Assembly: GCA_026400425.1 (NCBI GenBank)
Contig: JAPLPC010000669.1
Coordinates: 1-13,831, forward strand
DNA from: Hyphomicrobiales bacterium
GTDB lineage: Bacteria > Pseudomonadota > Alphaproteobacteria > Rhizobiales > Xanthobacteraceae
Length of the DNA: 13,831 nt
Direction of reading: 5' to 3'
The notes beneath the pieces are model-generated. The model had not been told where the DNA came from. It was given only the letters and a program-made list of their open reading frames with translations, and did no database searches. Below are positions 6,770 to 13,831 of the stretch, one piece after another. Each line of letters begins with the position of its first letter. The stretch's first letter is position 1. The position numbers were made by a program, and so were the translations under genes.

Positions 6770-7000
6770 CGGCGCATCGACAACACTTGGAATCTCGTCC
6801 TTGAATATTACGCGGACTTCGGCGCCGTCGGCCGCGCGGCTACGCAATCTCATACGCTGTTCGCCGTCACCGATTTCAAACTCGGTATCTTCAACGTCGA
6901 TCTCGGGCCTGGCTATGGTTTGACGCAGGCGTCGGATCGTCTGGTCGTGAAAACGATCATTGGCTATGCTTTTCCAGCGCCGGGCGGCGAGCCCAGCGCG
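6770..7000 (+). pseudogene. C-terminal fragment of an outer-membrane beta-barrel protein
   Basis: Read in the chrA frame, this stretch gives TWNLVLEYYADFGAVG, QSHTLFAVTDFK, FNVDLGPGYGLT and SDRLVVKTIIGYAFP. These are amphipathic strands ending in an aromatic residue, like the C-terminal part of Phenol_MetA_deg-type outer-membrane barrel proteins. Only about 70 residues remain. There is no start, signal peptide or N-terminal barrel, and upstream sequence runs straight into the mbfA promoter. The expected stop after the last strand is absent, and the frame continues into chrA. It appears to be a gene remnant left by a deletion whose end now abuts mbfA. Confidence 0.6.
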
Positions 7001-7105
7001 CGCAAGCATTCGCCGACGACACCGGTCAATCCGATGTCCCGCTCCGCGTTGCGCACAACGTCCTACCAATTGCCGCGCGGGTCAGCCGGTTTCCGGAAAG
7101 ATTAC

Positions 7106-8485
7106 ATGCAAGAGCGAGTCGCCCCGTCGGCCACCGGCCATGACATCAGCCTCGGTGAAGCCGTCCGCGTCTGGATAAAGATCTCGCTGCTCAGCTTCGG
7201 CGGCCCGGCCGGACAGATCGCTGTGATGCACCGCATTCTCGTCGATGAGAAGAAATGGATCTCTGAGGCCCGTTTTCTGCACGCCTTGAACTACTGCATG
7301 CTGTTGCCGGGGCCGGAGGCGCAACAACTCGCCACCTATATCGGCTGGCTTCTGCATCGCATCCCCGGCGGCATCATTGCCGGCGGGCTGTTCATCCTGC
7401 CCGGCGTCATCAGCATCATGGCGCTGAGCTATATCTATGCCGCCTATGGCAACACCGGCTACGTCAATGCCGTTTTCTATGGCCTCAAGACGGCCGTTCT
7501 GGCGATCGTCATTCAAGCCGTGATGCGGATCGGCAAACGTGCTCTACGCAACAACGCCATGCTGGCGATCGCTGCGGGGGCCTTTATCGCCATCTTCTTC
7601 TTCAACGTGCCGTTCCCCGTCATCATCGTTGCTGCCGGCGTCGCCGGCTATCTGGGCGCCACGCTCAGGTGGTCGGCATTTGCCAGCAGCGCGGGTCTGA
7701 CACACGCATCGACCGGCGCCGTCGATCGCATGCTGGACGGCGCGATGCCGGACCACGTTCGCCCGGACACCGGCCGCGCATTGCGTGTCGGCGCCGTCTG
7801 GCTGTTGCTGTGGCTCGCGCCGGTCGCGGCTCTGCTCGCGATCTATGGCGGCGCCAATGTGTTCAGCCAGATCGCCGTGTTCTTCAGCAAGATGGCAATG
7901 GTGACATTCGGCGGCGCCTATGCGGTGCTCGCTTATGTGGCTCAGCAAGCGGTCGAGCACTATCATTGGGTCACGCCCCACGAAATGCTGGACGGTCTCG
8001 GCATGGCGGAAACGACCCCCGGCCCGCTTGTCATGGTGCTGCAGTTTGTCGGCTTCCTCGCCGCTTACCGCGATCCCGGATCGCTATCGCCGGCGCTGGC
8101 AGGTACGCTGGGCGGACTACTCGCAACCTGGGTGACGTTCACGCCCTGCTTCCTCTGGATCTTTCTCGGCGCTCCCTTCATCGAACAGATGAGGGACAGC
8201 AAGGCATTGGCCGGGGCGTTATCCGCCATCACGGCGGCGGTGGTCGGCGTCATCCTCAACCTGTCGATCTGGTTCGCGACGCACACGATCTTCCGGGAGG
8301 CGATGCCGATCAGAAACTGGGGGCTGTCGTTCGACATGCCCGTGCTGGCCAGTCTCGATGCAGTCGCCCTTGTCCTCTCCATTGCCGCGGCGGTCGCCGT
8401 GCTTCGCTTCAATGTCGGGATGTTTACAGTTCTCGGCGGCGCTTGCGCAGCCGGCTTGCTGTTGCGCGCGGGCGGCGTGATCTAG
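7106..8485 (+). CDS. chrA: ChrA family chromate transporter, long two-domain type
   Basis: A 459-residue inner-membrane protein of the CHR (chromate ion transporter) superfamily. Both halves are present. The first has LLSFGGPAGQIAVMH (about 27-41) and LLPGPEAQQLATYIG (about 65-79); the second has VTFGGAYAVLAYV and AETTPGPLVMVLQFVG (about 265-310). Each FGG...PGP set marks one duplicated domain, with about ten to twelve hydrophobic segments in all. Characterised members export chromate; many homologues have untested substrates. ATG 7106 is chosen because GGAAAG (7095-7100) lies 5 nt upstream and the family domain begins near residue 15. The frame is open back to 6734, but that extension is a beta-barrel remnant. 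No ChrB regulator is nearby. It is convergent with thyA, with 26 nt between the stops and no clear terminator. Confidence 0.92.
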   Translation: MQERVAPSATGHDISLGEAVRVWIKISLLSFGGPAGQIAVMHRILVDEKKWISEARFLHALNYCMLLPGPEAQQLATYIGWLLHRIPGGIIAGGLFILPGVISIMALSYIYAAYGNTGYVNAVFYGLKTAVLAIVIQAVMRIGKRALRNNAMLAIAAGAFIAIFFFNVPFPVIIVAAGVAGYLGATLRWSAFASSAGLTHASTGAVDRMLDGAMPDHVRPDTGRALRVGAVWLLLWLAPVAALLAIYGGANVFSQIAVFFSKMAMVTFGGAYAVLAYVAQQAVEHYHWVTPHEMLDGLGMAETTPGPLVMVLQFVGFLAAYRDPGSLSPALAGTLGGLLATWVTFTPCFLWIFLGAPFIEQMRDSKALAGALSAITAAVVGVILNLSIWFATHTIFREAMPIRNWGLSFDMPVLASLDAVALVLSIAAAVAVLRFNVGMFTVLGGACAAGLLLRAGGVI

Positions 8486-8511
8486 CCGCTGTCCACGCCG
8501 AGTGACTTGCC

Positions 8512-9414
8512 CTAAACGGCAACATCCGCATGAATGGGCGGGTGCGGGTCGTAACCTTCGACCTCGAAATCATCGATCCGATAATCATCGATACTCGAAG
8601 CTTTGCGCACGAGCTTCATGGATGGAAGCGGACGCGGTTCGCGCGAGATCTGCTCGCGGGCCTGGTCCAGATGATTCAAATAGAGATGCGCATCGCCGGC
8701 GACCCAGATGAGTTCGCCAGGACGAAGATCGGCTTGTTGGGCCATCATGAGCTGAAGCGCCGTCGCACCAACGAAGTTGAACGGTGCGCCGAGCAACAGA
8801 TCGACGGATCGCTGGAACAGCAGGCAATTGAGCCGCCCATCGGACGTGACATGGTACTGGTAGACCATGTGACAAGGCGGCAATGCCATGCTGGACAATT
8901 CCGGCACGTTCCAGCCATGAAACAGCATTCTTCGACTTGCGGGGTTCGTCTTCAGCGTCGTGATCAACTGCGCGATCTGGTCGTGTTCGCGCCCATCGGT
9001 CCCGAGCCACCGGCGCCATTGCTTGCGATACACCGGGCCAAGCTCGCCCCATTTCTCGGCGAAGCCATCGACTTCAAGAATGCGGCGTTCGAATTCCTTG
9101 TCCGAGATGGTCTCGCCCGTTTCGACGCGATATTTGGCAAGTGGCCAGTCCGTCCAGATACGAACATTCTCGCGCAGCAATTCCTTGATGTTCGTGCCGC
9201 CGGTGAGAAACCAGAGCATCTCCTTGACGGCCGTCTTCCAGTAGACGCGCTTGGTTGTCAGGATCGGAACCGTGCCGGCAGATAGATCAAACCGGACCAT
9301 GGCGCCGAACACCGAGCGCGTTCCAACCCCGGTTCTGTCGAGACGCTCATCGCCTCGTTCCAACACCAGTCTCAAAAGGTCCAGATATTGTCGTTCCGGG
9401 TGCCCTATCGTCAT
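8512..9414 (-). CDS. thyA: Thymidylate synthase ThyA, long form
   Basis: This 300-residue cytoplasmic enzyme converts dUMP and methylene-tetrahydrofolate into dTMP and dihydrofolate. Visible family motifs are DRTGVGT (Arg27, phosphate binding), LWFLTGGTNI, ELGPVYRKQWR, the catalytic LPPCH (Cys181), FQRSVDLLLGAPFN (Asp205, Asn213), DAHLYLNH and the terminal GYDPHPPIHADVAV. The catalytic set looks complete. It is longer than the 264-residue E. coli enzyme because of an insertion at about 90-120 (YRVETGETISDKEFERR), as in the Lactobacillus casei type. ATG 9414 has AGGAGA about 6 nt upstream. Dihydrofolate reductase, which often follows thyA, is absent; the downstream neighbour is the convergent chrA. 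Confidence 0.95.
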   Translation of the reverse strand: MTIGHPERQYLDLLRLVLERGDERLDRTGVGTRSVFGAMVRFDLSAGTVPILTTKRVYWKTAVKEMLWFLTGGTNIKELLRENVRIWTDWPLAKYRVETGETISDKEFERRILEVDGFAEKWGELGPVYRKQWRRWLGTDGREHDQIAQLITTLKTNPASRRMLFHGWNVPELSSMALPPCHMVYQYHVTSDGRLNCLLFQRSVDLLLGAPFNFVGATALQLMMAQQADLRPGELIWVAGDAHLYLNHLDQAREQISREPRPLPSMKLVRKASSIDDYRIDDFEVEGYDPHPPIHADVAV

Positions 9415-9714
9415 CGCCTATCTCCTGTAAAGGTCCGGCGAAACCAAGCTCGACCGGGATAAGCCTTTGCACCCCATTGGTGCCAAGGTCCCAAGGCGAC
9501 GCCTCGCTGCTCCTTGCTGCCCTTTGGCATATATCACGCCGTCGATAACTTTAACGCCTTTTGCGGGCCCAGGCGTGGTTGCCCCCATGAACAACGCCAG
9601 ACAAATCCGCGACGATCGATCATCGGCATCCGCCACAAATCGTTCCCGACCAAACCATGGCCAATACCAGGCGCGAATCGCCATGGAAGGTCGGGTGTCT
9701 CACCGCCAAAAGCA
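9415..9714. other. Intergenic region upstream of thyA without a supported gene
   Basis: I find no recognisable gene or RNA in this region. The minus strand has an 88-codon open frame (9684-9418) that starts MAIRAWYWPWFG and whose stop lies in the thyA ribosome binding site. It has no recognisable domain, and high-GC DNA produces such frames by chance. The thyA promoter presumably lies here, but I cannot point to a good -35/-10 pair. Confidence 0.4.
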
Positions 9715-9742
9715 AAGGCCGGATCCTCGCGGATCCGGCCTT
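9715..9742 (-). terminator. Intrinsic terminator of the tct operon
   Basis: AAGGCCGGATCC (9715-9726) and GGATCCGGCCTT (9731-9742) form a perfect 12-bp stem with a 4-nt loop. Read on the minus strand, the stem is followed by TTTGCTTTTGG-like T-rich sequence. It begins 27 nt after the tctC stop at 9770. Confidence 0.85.
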
Positions 9743-9769
9743 GCAATGAGACCGTCTGGCCCGGTCGTT

Positions 9770-10753
9770 TTACTGGGCGGGCTTCAGAACTGCCGACCAC
9801 TTGACGACTTCGCTCTTCACCAGCGCGGCGAGCGAGGCCTGGGTACGGGCTTCCGGCTTCGGGATGTCCGAGCCGAGGTCGAGCAGGCGCTTCTTGACGT
9901 TGTCGTCATCCAGCGCCTTTGCGGCGGCGGCATTGAGCTTGGCGGTGATCGCTGCGGGCGTGCCCTTCGGCGCGAAGATCGCGTTCCAGGCCGAGGCCTG
10001 ATACTTCTCGAGCCCGCCTTCCGTGGTGGTCGGGACGTCCGGCAGCGATGGATTCCGCTCCGGGGTCGCAATGGCGTAAGCCTTGATGGTGCCGCCCTTG
10101 ACCTGCGGCACGGCGTTGACGATCTGGTCGCACATGTAATCGACTTGGCCGCCGACCAGTGCGTTCATGGCCGGACCCGTGCCATTGAACGGCACGCCGA
10201 TCGGCTTGATACCGAGCACCGAGCTCAGCAATTCGCAGGACGAGTAGGACACCGAGCCGACGCCCGCATGCGCCATGTTCAGCTTCTCGTTATTCGCCTT
10301 CACGTAGCTGACGAATTCCTTGAGATCCTTGGCCGGAAAATCCTTCTTGGCGAGAATGAGGATCGGCGTGCCGGCGAGCAGCGCGACCGGCTCGAAATCC
10401 TTCTCCGGATGATAAGCCAGCTTCGGATACAGCGGCACGGACGCGGCATGGGTGCCCATGTGTCCGGTGATGATGGTGTAGCCGTCATTGGTCGCGCGCG
10501 CCGCGCGGGTCGCGCCGGTGGTGCCGCCGGCGCCCACCACGTTCTCGATGATGATCTGCTGGCCGAGCGTCTTCGACATGTCGGCCGCAACGATGCGCGC
10601 GATCACGTCGGTGGGGCCACCGGCCGCGAAAGGCACGATCATGGTGATGCTGCGGGTCGGATATTCCTGTGCCTGCACTGAGGTGGCAACAGCGCCGAAG
10701 CTGGCGAGTGTCGCCAGGCCGGCAATCGCCACCCTGCGGTTAAATGACTTCAT
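9770..10753 (-). CDS. tctC: TctC/Bug-family periplasmic solute-binding protein
   Basis: A 327-residue precursor with a signal peptide (about 1-28, AIAGLATLASFGAVATSVQA, before QEYPTR). The mature domain has the Bug family phrases ITMIVPFAAGGPTDVIARIVA, VVGAGGTTGA, DGYTIITG, GVGSVSYSSCELLSSVLGI and PFNGTGPAMNALVGGQVDYM. It captures a carboxylate-type ligand in the periplasm and delivers it to the TctA/TctB permease; the ligand cannot be predicted from sequence. ATG 10753 has GGGAGG about 8 nt upstream. It is last in the minus-strand order tctB-tctA-tctC and is followed by a strong terminator. A hairpin in the 124-nt gap before it may set its expression relative to the membrane genes. Confidence 0.93.
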   Translation of the reverse strand: MKSFNRRVAIAGLATLASFGAVATSVQAQEYPTRSITMIVPFAAGGPTDVIARIVAADMSKTLGQQIIIENVVGAGGTTGATRAARATNDGYTIITGHMGTHAASVPLYPKLAYHPEKDFEPVALLAGTPILILAKKDFPAKDLKEFVSYVKANNEKLNMAHAGVGSVSYSSCELLSSVLGIKPIGVPFNGTGPAMNALVGGQVDYMCDQIVNAVPQVKGGTIKAYAIATPERNPSLPDVPTTTEGGLEKYQASAWNAIFAPKGTPAAITAKLNAAAAKALDDDNVKKRLLDLGSDIPKPEARTQASLAALVKSEVVKWSAVLKPAQ

Positions 10754-10817
10754 TGAATGTCCCTCCCGAGATCAAAATGCCGCCGACTGGCGATTGTTGC
10801 GGGACTAATACAAGCAA

Positions 10818-10846
10818 CGGCCCGAAGTCCATTCGACTTCGGGCCG
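10818..10846 (-). terminator. Strong hairpin between tctA and tctC (partial terminator or mRNA stabiliser)
   Basis: CGGCCCGAAGTC (10818-10829) pairs perfectly with GACTTCGGGCCG (10835-10846) around a 5-nt loop. On the minus strand it is followed by TTGCTTGTATTAG, moderately T-rich. It lies 32 nt after the tctA stop and 65 nt before the tctC start. It could terminate part of the transcripts or protect the 3' end of tctBA mRNA. tctC could also have its own promoter in the remaining gap, though I see no clear one. Confidence 0.65.
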
Positions 10847-10877
10847 CGGCGGAGTGACGCAGTAAACGTGACGCTTA

Positions 10878-12443
10878 CTAACTTTCGGATTCGACGAACA
10901 CTTCGTCGCGTTTCTTTCGCAGTGCAGGAAGCAGAGCCAGGATCAGCAGGAACGCCGAGATCGCCATCAGCGATGCCGACAGCGGACGGGTGAAGAACAC
11001 CGTCGCATCGCCGCGGGAAATCAACAGGGCACGACGCAGGTTCTCTTCCATCAGCGGGCCGAGCACCATGCCGAGCAGCAACGGCGCCGGCTCGAAGTCG
11101 TGCTTGATCAGCCAGTAGCCGACCAGGCCGAATATGCCGGCCAGCATGACGTCCATCGGCGCGTTGTTCACCGAATAAATGCCGATGCTGCAGAACACCA
11201 CGATCGACGGGAACATCAGGCGATACGGCACACGGAGTAGACGCACCCAGATGCCGACCATCGGCAGATTGATGATCAGCAGCATCAGGTTGCCGACCCA
11301 CATCGAGGCGATCATGCCCCAGACAAGGTCCGGCTGCTTCTGCATGACCTGCGGTCCAGGGACGATGCCGTGAATGGTCATCGCGCCCACCATCAGCGCC
11401 ATCACAGCGTTCGGCGGGATGCCGAGGGTGAGCAACGGGATGAACGAGGTCTGGGCCGCGGCGTTGTTGGCGCTTTCCGGGGCCGCGACGCCCTCGATCG
11501 CACCGCGACCGAACCGCTTCGGATCCTTCGCGAGCTTCTTTTCCAGAGTATAGGCCGCGAACGATGCAATGACGGCGCCGCCGCCGGGCAGAATGCCGAG
11601 GATCGATCCGAGCACCGTGCCGCGCAGGATCGGCATCGACGAGTCCTTAAGATCCTTCTTGGTCGGCATCAGACCAGTGACCTTGTTCTGGACCAGCTGC
11701 CGATCTTCCTCACTCCCCGTGTCCAGGTTGCGGATGATTTCCGCAAATCCGAACAAGCCCATTGCGACGGTGGCGAAGCCAAGGCCGTCGGCGAGTTCCG
11801 GGATATTGAACGACATGCGCGACGCGCCGGTTTCGATGTCCGAACCGACCATCGAGAGCAACAGTCCGAACACGATCATCGCGATCGCTTTCAGCACCGA
11901 GCCCTTGGCGAGCACGACCGCGAAGATCAGGCCGAGAACCATCAGCGAGAAGTATTCGGCTGGACCGAATGCGAGCGCGAGCTTGGTCAGCGGCGCGCCG
12001 AGAAGCGCGATCAAAACGGTAGCGACGCAGCCGGCGAAGAACGAACCGATGGCGGCGATGGCCAGTGCCGGACCGGCGCGGCCCTGCTTGGCCATCTGGA
12101 AGCCGTCGAGCGCGGTGACGACCGAGCCGGCTTCACCGGGGATGTTGACCAGGATCGACGTGGTCGAGCCGCCATACTGTGCGCCGTAATAGATGCCGGC
12201 GAGCATGATCAGCGCGCCGACCGGCGGCAGGCCGAAGGTGATCGGCAGCAGCATCGCCACGGTGGCGATGGTGCCGATGCCCGGCAACACGCCCACCAGC
12301 GTGCCGACCAGAGCACCGACCAGACACAGCAGGATGTTCATCGGGAGCGGGATGCTCATCCCGCCCAGGAACGATGGCGTCCACTGCACGAACTGGAAGA
12401 CGGTCGCGAAGCCGAGACCGAGATTGGAAAAAAGATCGCCCAT
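10878..12443 (-). CDS. tctA: TctA family large permease subunit of tripartite tricarboxylate transporter
   Basis: A 521-residue inner-membrane protein with about twelve hydrophobic segments. Family motifs are GTLVGVLPGIGTIATVAMLLPITF (about 48-71), YYGAQYGGSTTSILVNIPGE (about 86-105), then GILPGGGAVIASFAAYTLEKK and EGVAAPESANNAAAQTSFIPLLTLGIPPN in the second half. These glycine/proline-rich loops are typical of TctA, the main transport subunit, which works with TctB and the binding protein. ATG 12443 has GAGGG just upstream and lies 13 nt after the tctB stop, so the two are co-translated neighbours. The C-terminal tail is short and charged (KKRDEVFVESES). Length and motifs are normal. Confidence 0.96.
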   Translation of the reverse strand: MGDLFSNLGLGFATVFQFVQWTPSFLGGMSIPLPMNILLCLVGALVGTLVGVLPGIGTIATVAMLLPITFGLPPVGALIMLAGIYYGAQYGGSTTSILVNIPGEAGSVVTALDGFQMAKQGRAGPALAIAAIGSFFAGCVATVLIALLGAPLTKLALAFGPAEYFSLMVLGLIFAVVLAKGSVLKAIAMIVFGLLLSMVGSDIETGASRMSFNIPELADGLGFATVAMGLFGFAEIIRNLDTGSEEDRQLVQNKVTGLMPTKKDLKDSSMPILRGTVLGSILGILPGGGAVIASFAAYTLEKKLAKDPKRFGRGAIEGVAAPESANNAAAQTSFIPLLTLGIPPNAVMALMVGAMTIHGIVPGPQVMQKQPDLVWGMIASMWVGNLMLLIINLPMVGIWVRLLRVPYRLMFPSIVVFCSIGIYSVNNAPMDVMLAGIFGLVGYWLIKHDFEPAPLLLGMVLGPLMEENLRRALLISRGDATVFFTRPLSASLMAISAFLLILALLPALRKKRDEVFVESES

Positions 12444-12456
12444 GATGCCCTCGTGC

Positions 12457-12957
12457 TCAGCGAATCAGAAAAGCCGGCCACATCTGCAGAGGCAGACCCA
12501 GCGCGTACGGGAACAGCAAGGCACAGAACGTCGTCAGACAGGCGCCCACGATGGCCGTTTCGAGCCAACGCGTCTCGGCCGAACCGAGCGCCGCGATCAT
12601 GAAGCTCGACATCGCCGAAAACACCATGCCCATCGGACGGATACACAGAGCGAACGAGGCGATCGCAAGGATGACGAAGACCGGGCCACGCCAGTGGAAT
12701 TTCTGAAGCGCTTCGCCTTCGGTGAAGATGCCGACGAAGGTCACGCCGGCGCCCAGGCCGAGCAGCAGAATGCCGAACATCCGCGGCGCGGTACCTGCGC
12801 CGAACGAGAATCCATGCATGCCCTGCAGATCACTCGATGCCCACAGCGCAAATGCAGCAATTGCCATAAGGGCAATGCCGCCGACGAAATCTTGCGGGCC
12901 TTTGACCCAGCTCGGCAAGATCGATTTCTCCGGCGCGTGGCTCGGCGCATCACTCAT
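12457..12957 (-). CDS. tctB: TctB family small permease subunit
   Basis: A 166-residue protein with four hydrophobic segments (about 24-42, 60-80, 92-122, 133-160) and the small-subunit pattern DFVGGIALMAIAAFALWASSDL plus the motif FGAGTAPRMFGILLLGLG. TctB is poorly conserved but always accompanies TctA. The start ATG 12957 has GAGGG about 8 nt upstream. It is the first gene of the operon. The upstream gap (12958-13072) holds a candidate -10 (TATAAG, 12986-12981) and a TGTAGCTACA palindrome. Confidence 0.9.
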   Translation of the reverse strand: MSDAPSHAPEKSILPSWVKGPQDFVGGIALMAIAAFALWASSDLQGMHGFSFGAGTAPRMFGILLLGLGAGVTFVGIFTEGEALQKFHWRGPVFVILAIASFALCIRPMGMVFSAMSSFMIAALGSAETRWLETAIVGACLTTFCALLFPYALGLPLQMWPAFLIR

Positions 12958-12996
12958 TGGTACGTCCCTCTAGTCACGAGCTTATAGCCCAGTCGT

Positions 12997-13006
12997 TGTA
13001 GCTACA
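12997..13006. promoter_or_regulatory. Possible operator palindrome upstream of tctB
   Basis: TGTAGCTACA is a perfect 10-bp palindrome, about 10 nt upstream of a minus-strand TATAAG (12986-12981) that could be the tct operon -10. Its place between the expected -35 and -10 suits a repressor site, perhaps GntR-type. A palindrome this short may be chance, and no regulator gene is in the window. Confidence 0.3.
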
Positions 13007-13024
13007 GCCTTACAGCTCAAGTCA

Positions 13025-13049
13025 ATCGGGGCCGCTCAGCGACCCCGAT
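13025..13049 (-). terminator. Weak hairpin after the split chrA pair
   Basis: ATCGGGG (13025-13031) pairs with CCCCGAT (13043-13049), with an inner CGC-TCA-GCG. It lies 24 nt after the stop of the downstream chrA half-gene. The following minus-strand sequence is not T-rich, so any termination here would be inefficient, and read-through into tctB is possible. Confidence 0.4.
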
Positions 13050-13072
13050 AGCGGACTTGCTAGCCATTTTCA

Positions 13073-13609
13073 TCAGAGAATGCCAGCGAAACCAAGTATT
13101 CCGCCGACGACTAACAACCATAGCGGGTTGAGCCGCGTTGCAAAGGCCAGAACGGCTGCAACCGCGGTGACGGAATATGCTGCAATGGAAGTGTCTGCGG
13201 TCATCAGGACGACCGTGCCACTCGCGGCCATTAGACCAATGGATAATGGGACAAGTGCCGCCTGCACAATTTCCGGCCAGGTGGCGTGCGTCGATCGCGC
13301 CAGCAATCGGCTGACATAATAGGCGACGATCGCGGTCGGGCCGCACATGGACAGTGTCGCGATCAAAGCACCTAGGACACCCGCGACCTGATAGCCGATC
13401 AGCGTGACGATGAGAACGTTGGGGCCCGGCGACAGCTGCGAGATCGCGAAAACATCGGCAAATTGCTTGTCCGTCAGCCAATGATTGACGTCTACCGCAA
13501 TGCGGTGAATCTCCGGGATCGCCGAATTGGCACCGCCCACAGCGAATAGAGACATCAAGCCGAAGGTCCAGGCGATCGTCCAGAGCTTATCCAATCCGCC
13601 TTCGCTCAC
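13073..13609 (-). CDS. Short ChrA-type chromate transporter, second subunit
   Basis: A 178-residue single-domain member of the CHR superfamily. It shows WTFGLMSLFAVGGANSAIPEIHR (about 11-33), the position of the usual FGGG motif, and AISQLSPGPNVLIVTLIGYQVAG (about 49-71), with about five to six hydrophobic segments. Short CHR proteins occur as tandem pairs that work together as a heterodimer. GTG 13609 is chosen because its GTGA overlaps the stop of the upstream half-gene (13606-13608) and GGAG lies 6 nt upstream. The frame is open further back to 13813, but that part is translation of the upstream gene in the wrong frame. Substrate is unproven; some short CHR pairs transport chromate. Confidence 0.85.
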   Translation of the reverse strand: MSEGGLDKLWTIAWTFGLMSLFAVGGANSAIPEIHRIAVDVNHWLTDKQFADVFAISQLSPGPNVLIVTLIGYQVAGVLGALIATLSMCGPTAIVAYYVSRLLARSTHATWPEIVQAALVPLSIGLMAASGTVVLMTADTSIAAYSVTAVAAVLAFATRLNPLWLLVVGGILGFAGIL

Positions 13610-13831
13610 GCCCTGCTCCAGCGTCTCTTCAACACGGTGAGCAGGATGCTGACCGGGATCGACACCAGCAGCACGGTCGGCAACGGCCAGCGGATCAGGC
13701 CGATGGCGACGAACACGGCCAGCATCATGAGCAGCCCCAGCGGTTCGCGCTTCTTCAGCAAAGGCAGCATCATCCGCGCGATCACGGCGAACAGCAGCCC
13801 CACCGCAACGCATGAGATGCCCGCCAGTGTG
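13606..13831 (-). CDS. Short ChrA-type chromate transporter, first subunit (partial)
   Basis: The C-terminal 74 residues of a membrane protein whose start lies beyond the right edge. The visible part runs from TLAGISCVAVGLLFAVIARM to LTVLKRRWSRA, with three hydrophobic stretches and a basic tail. This matches the end of a short CHR domain and fits the GTGA-coupled partner downstream. Only the coupling and the membrane pattern support the call, because the diagnostic FGGG and PGP motifs are outside the window. Confidence 0.7.
   Translation of the reverse strand, partial: TLAGISCVAVGLLFAVIARMMLPLLKKREPLGLLMMLAVFVAIGLIRWPLPTVLLVSIPVSILLTVLKRRWSRA

Noticed and set aside
8530..9285. Plus-strand open frame of 251 codons opposite thyA
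   Set aside because: It is complementary to conserved thyA motifs, so it is a shadow frame.
9467..10681. Plus-strand open frame of 404 codons opposite tctC
   Set aside because: It is a shadow of tctC with arginine/histidine/aspartate-rich composition and no domain, and it runs through the terminator hairpin.
11370..12602. Long plus-strand open frame of 410 codons opposite tctA/tctB
   Set aside because: It is antisense to two certain membrane-protein genes. Its product is rich in R, D, H, E and Q, as expected for a shadow frame in GC-rich DNA.
1..13831. CRISPR array, tRNA or rRNA gene, insertion sequence, prophage or defence island
   Set aside because: I found no regular spaced repeats, tRNA-like cloverleaf, rRNA stretch, transposase motif or terminal inverted repeats on reading either strand.

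Overview
The window looks like chromosomal DNA from a high-GC alphaproteobacterium, most likely of the Bradyrhizobium / Rhodopseudomonas / Afipia group. The clues are a membrane-bound ferritin (MbfA) gene preceded by an iron-control-element (ICE) type palindrome, FixK/FNR-type boxes in front of universal-stress and CBS-domain genes, and a tripartite tricarboxylate transporter (TTT) operon. This placement is inferred from gene content, not from a database search.

Left block (1-5678), a probable low-oxygen/energy-stress cluster. Two transcription units diverge from about 3010-3217. Leftward are a CBS-domain protein and, overlapping it by 19 nt, an ADP-forming acyl-CoA synthetase. The synthetase was once fused to a GNAT acetyltransferase, but the join is broken by a frameshift with about 25-30 codons missing. 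Rightward are a two-domain universal stress protein, a small monohaem cytochrome c, a CBS-CBS-BON protein and a secreted Rap1a/Tai-like protein. The divergent region carries two boxes of the form TTGCG-N4-ATCAA, one suitably placed for each direction, which suggests joint control by a FixK/FNR-type oxygen-responsive regulator.

Centre (5687-9742). The iron exporter/ferritin MbfA lies on the minus strand, and its ICE-like palindrome overlaps a recognisable -10 element. On the plus strand comes the C-terminal remnant of an outer-membrane beta-barrel gene, reading in frame into a long (two-domain) ChrA-type chromate transporter. Convergent with it is a 300-residue ThyA of the long type. The 355 bases between thyA and the next gene hold no convincing gene, only a terminator.

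Right block (9770-13831), all on the minus strand. In transcription order there is a split (short) ChrA pair, the first cut by the window edge and coupled to the second by a GTGA overlap, and then a TTT operon in the order tctB-tctA-tctC. A strong hairpin lies between tctA and tctC, and a clear intrinsic terminator follows tctC.

I do not see a wholly new system. The most notable items are the paired FixK/FNR boxes, the broken synthetase-acetyltransferase fusion, the operator-promoter overlap at mbfA, the orphan Rap1a-like protein, and the porin fossil reading into chrA.
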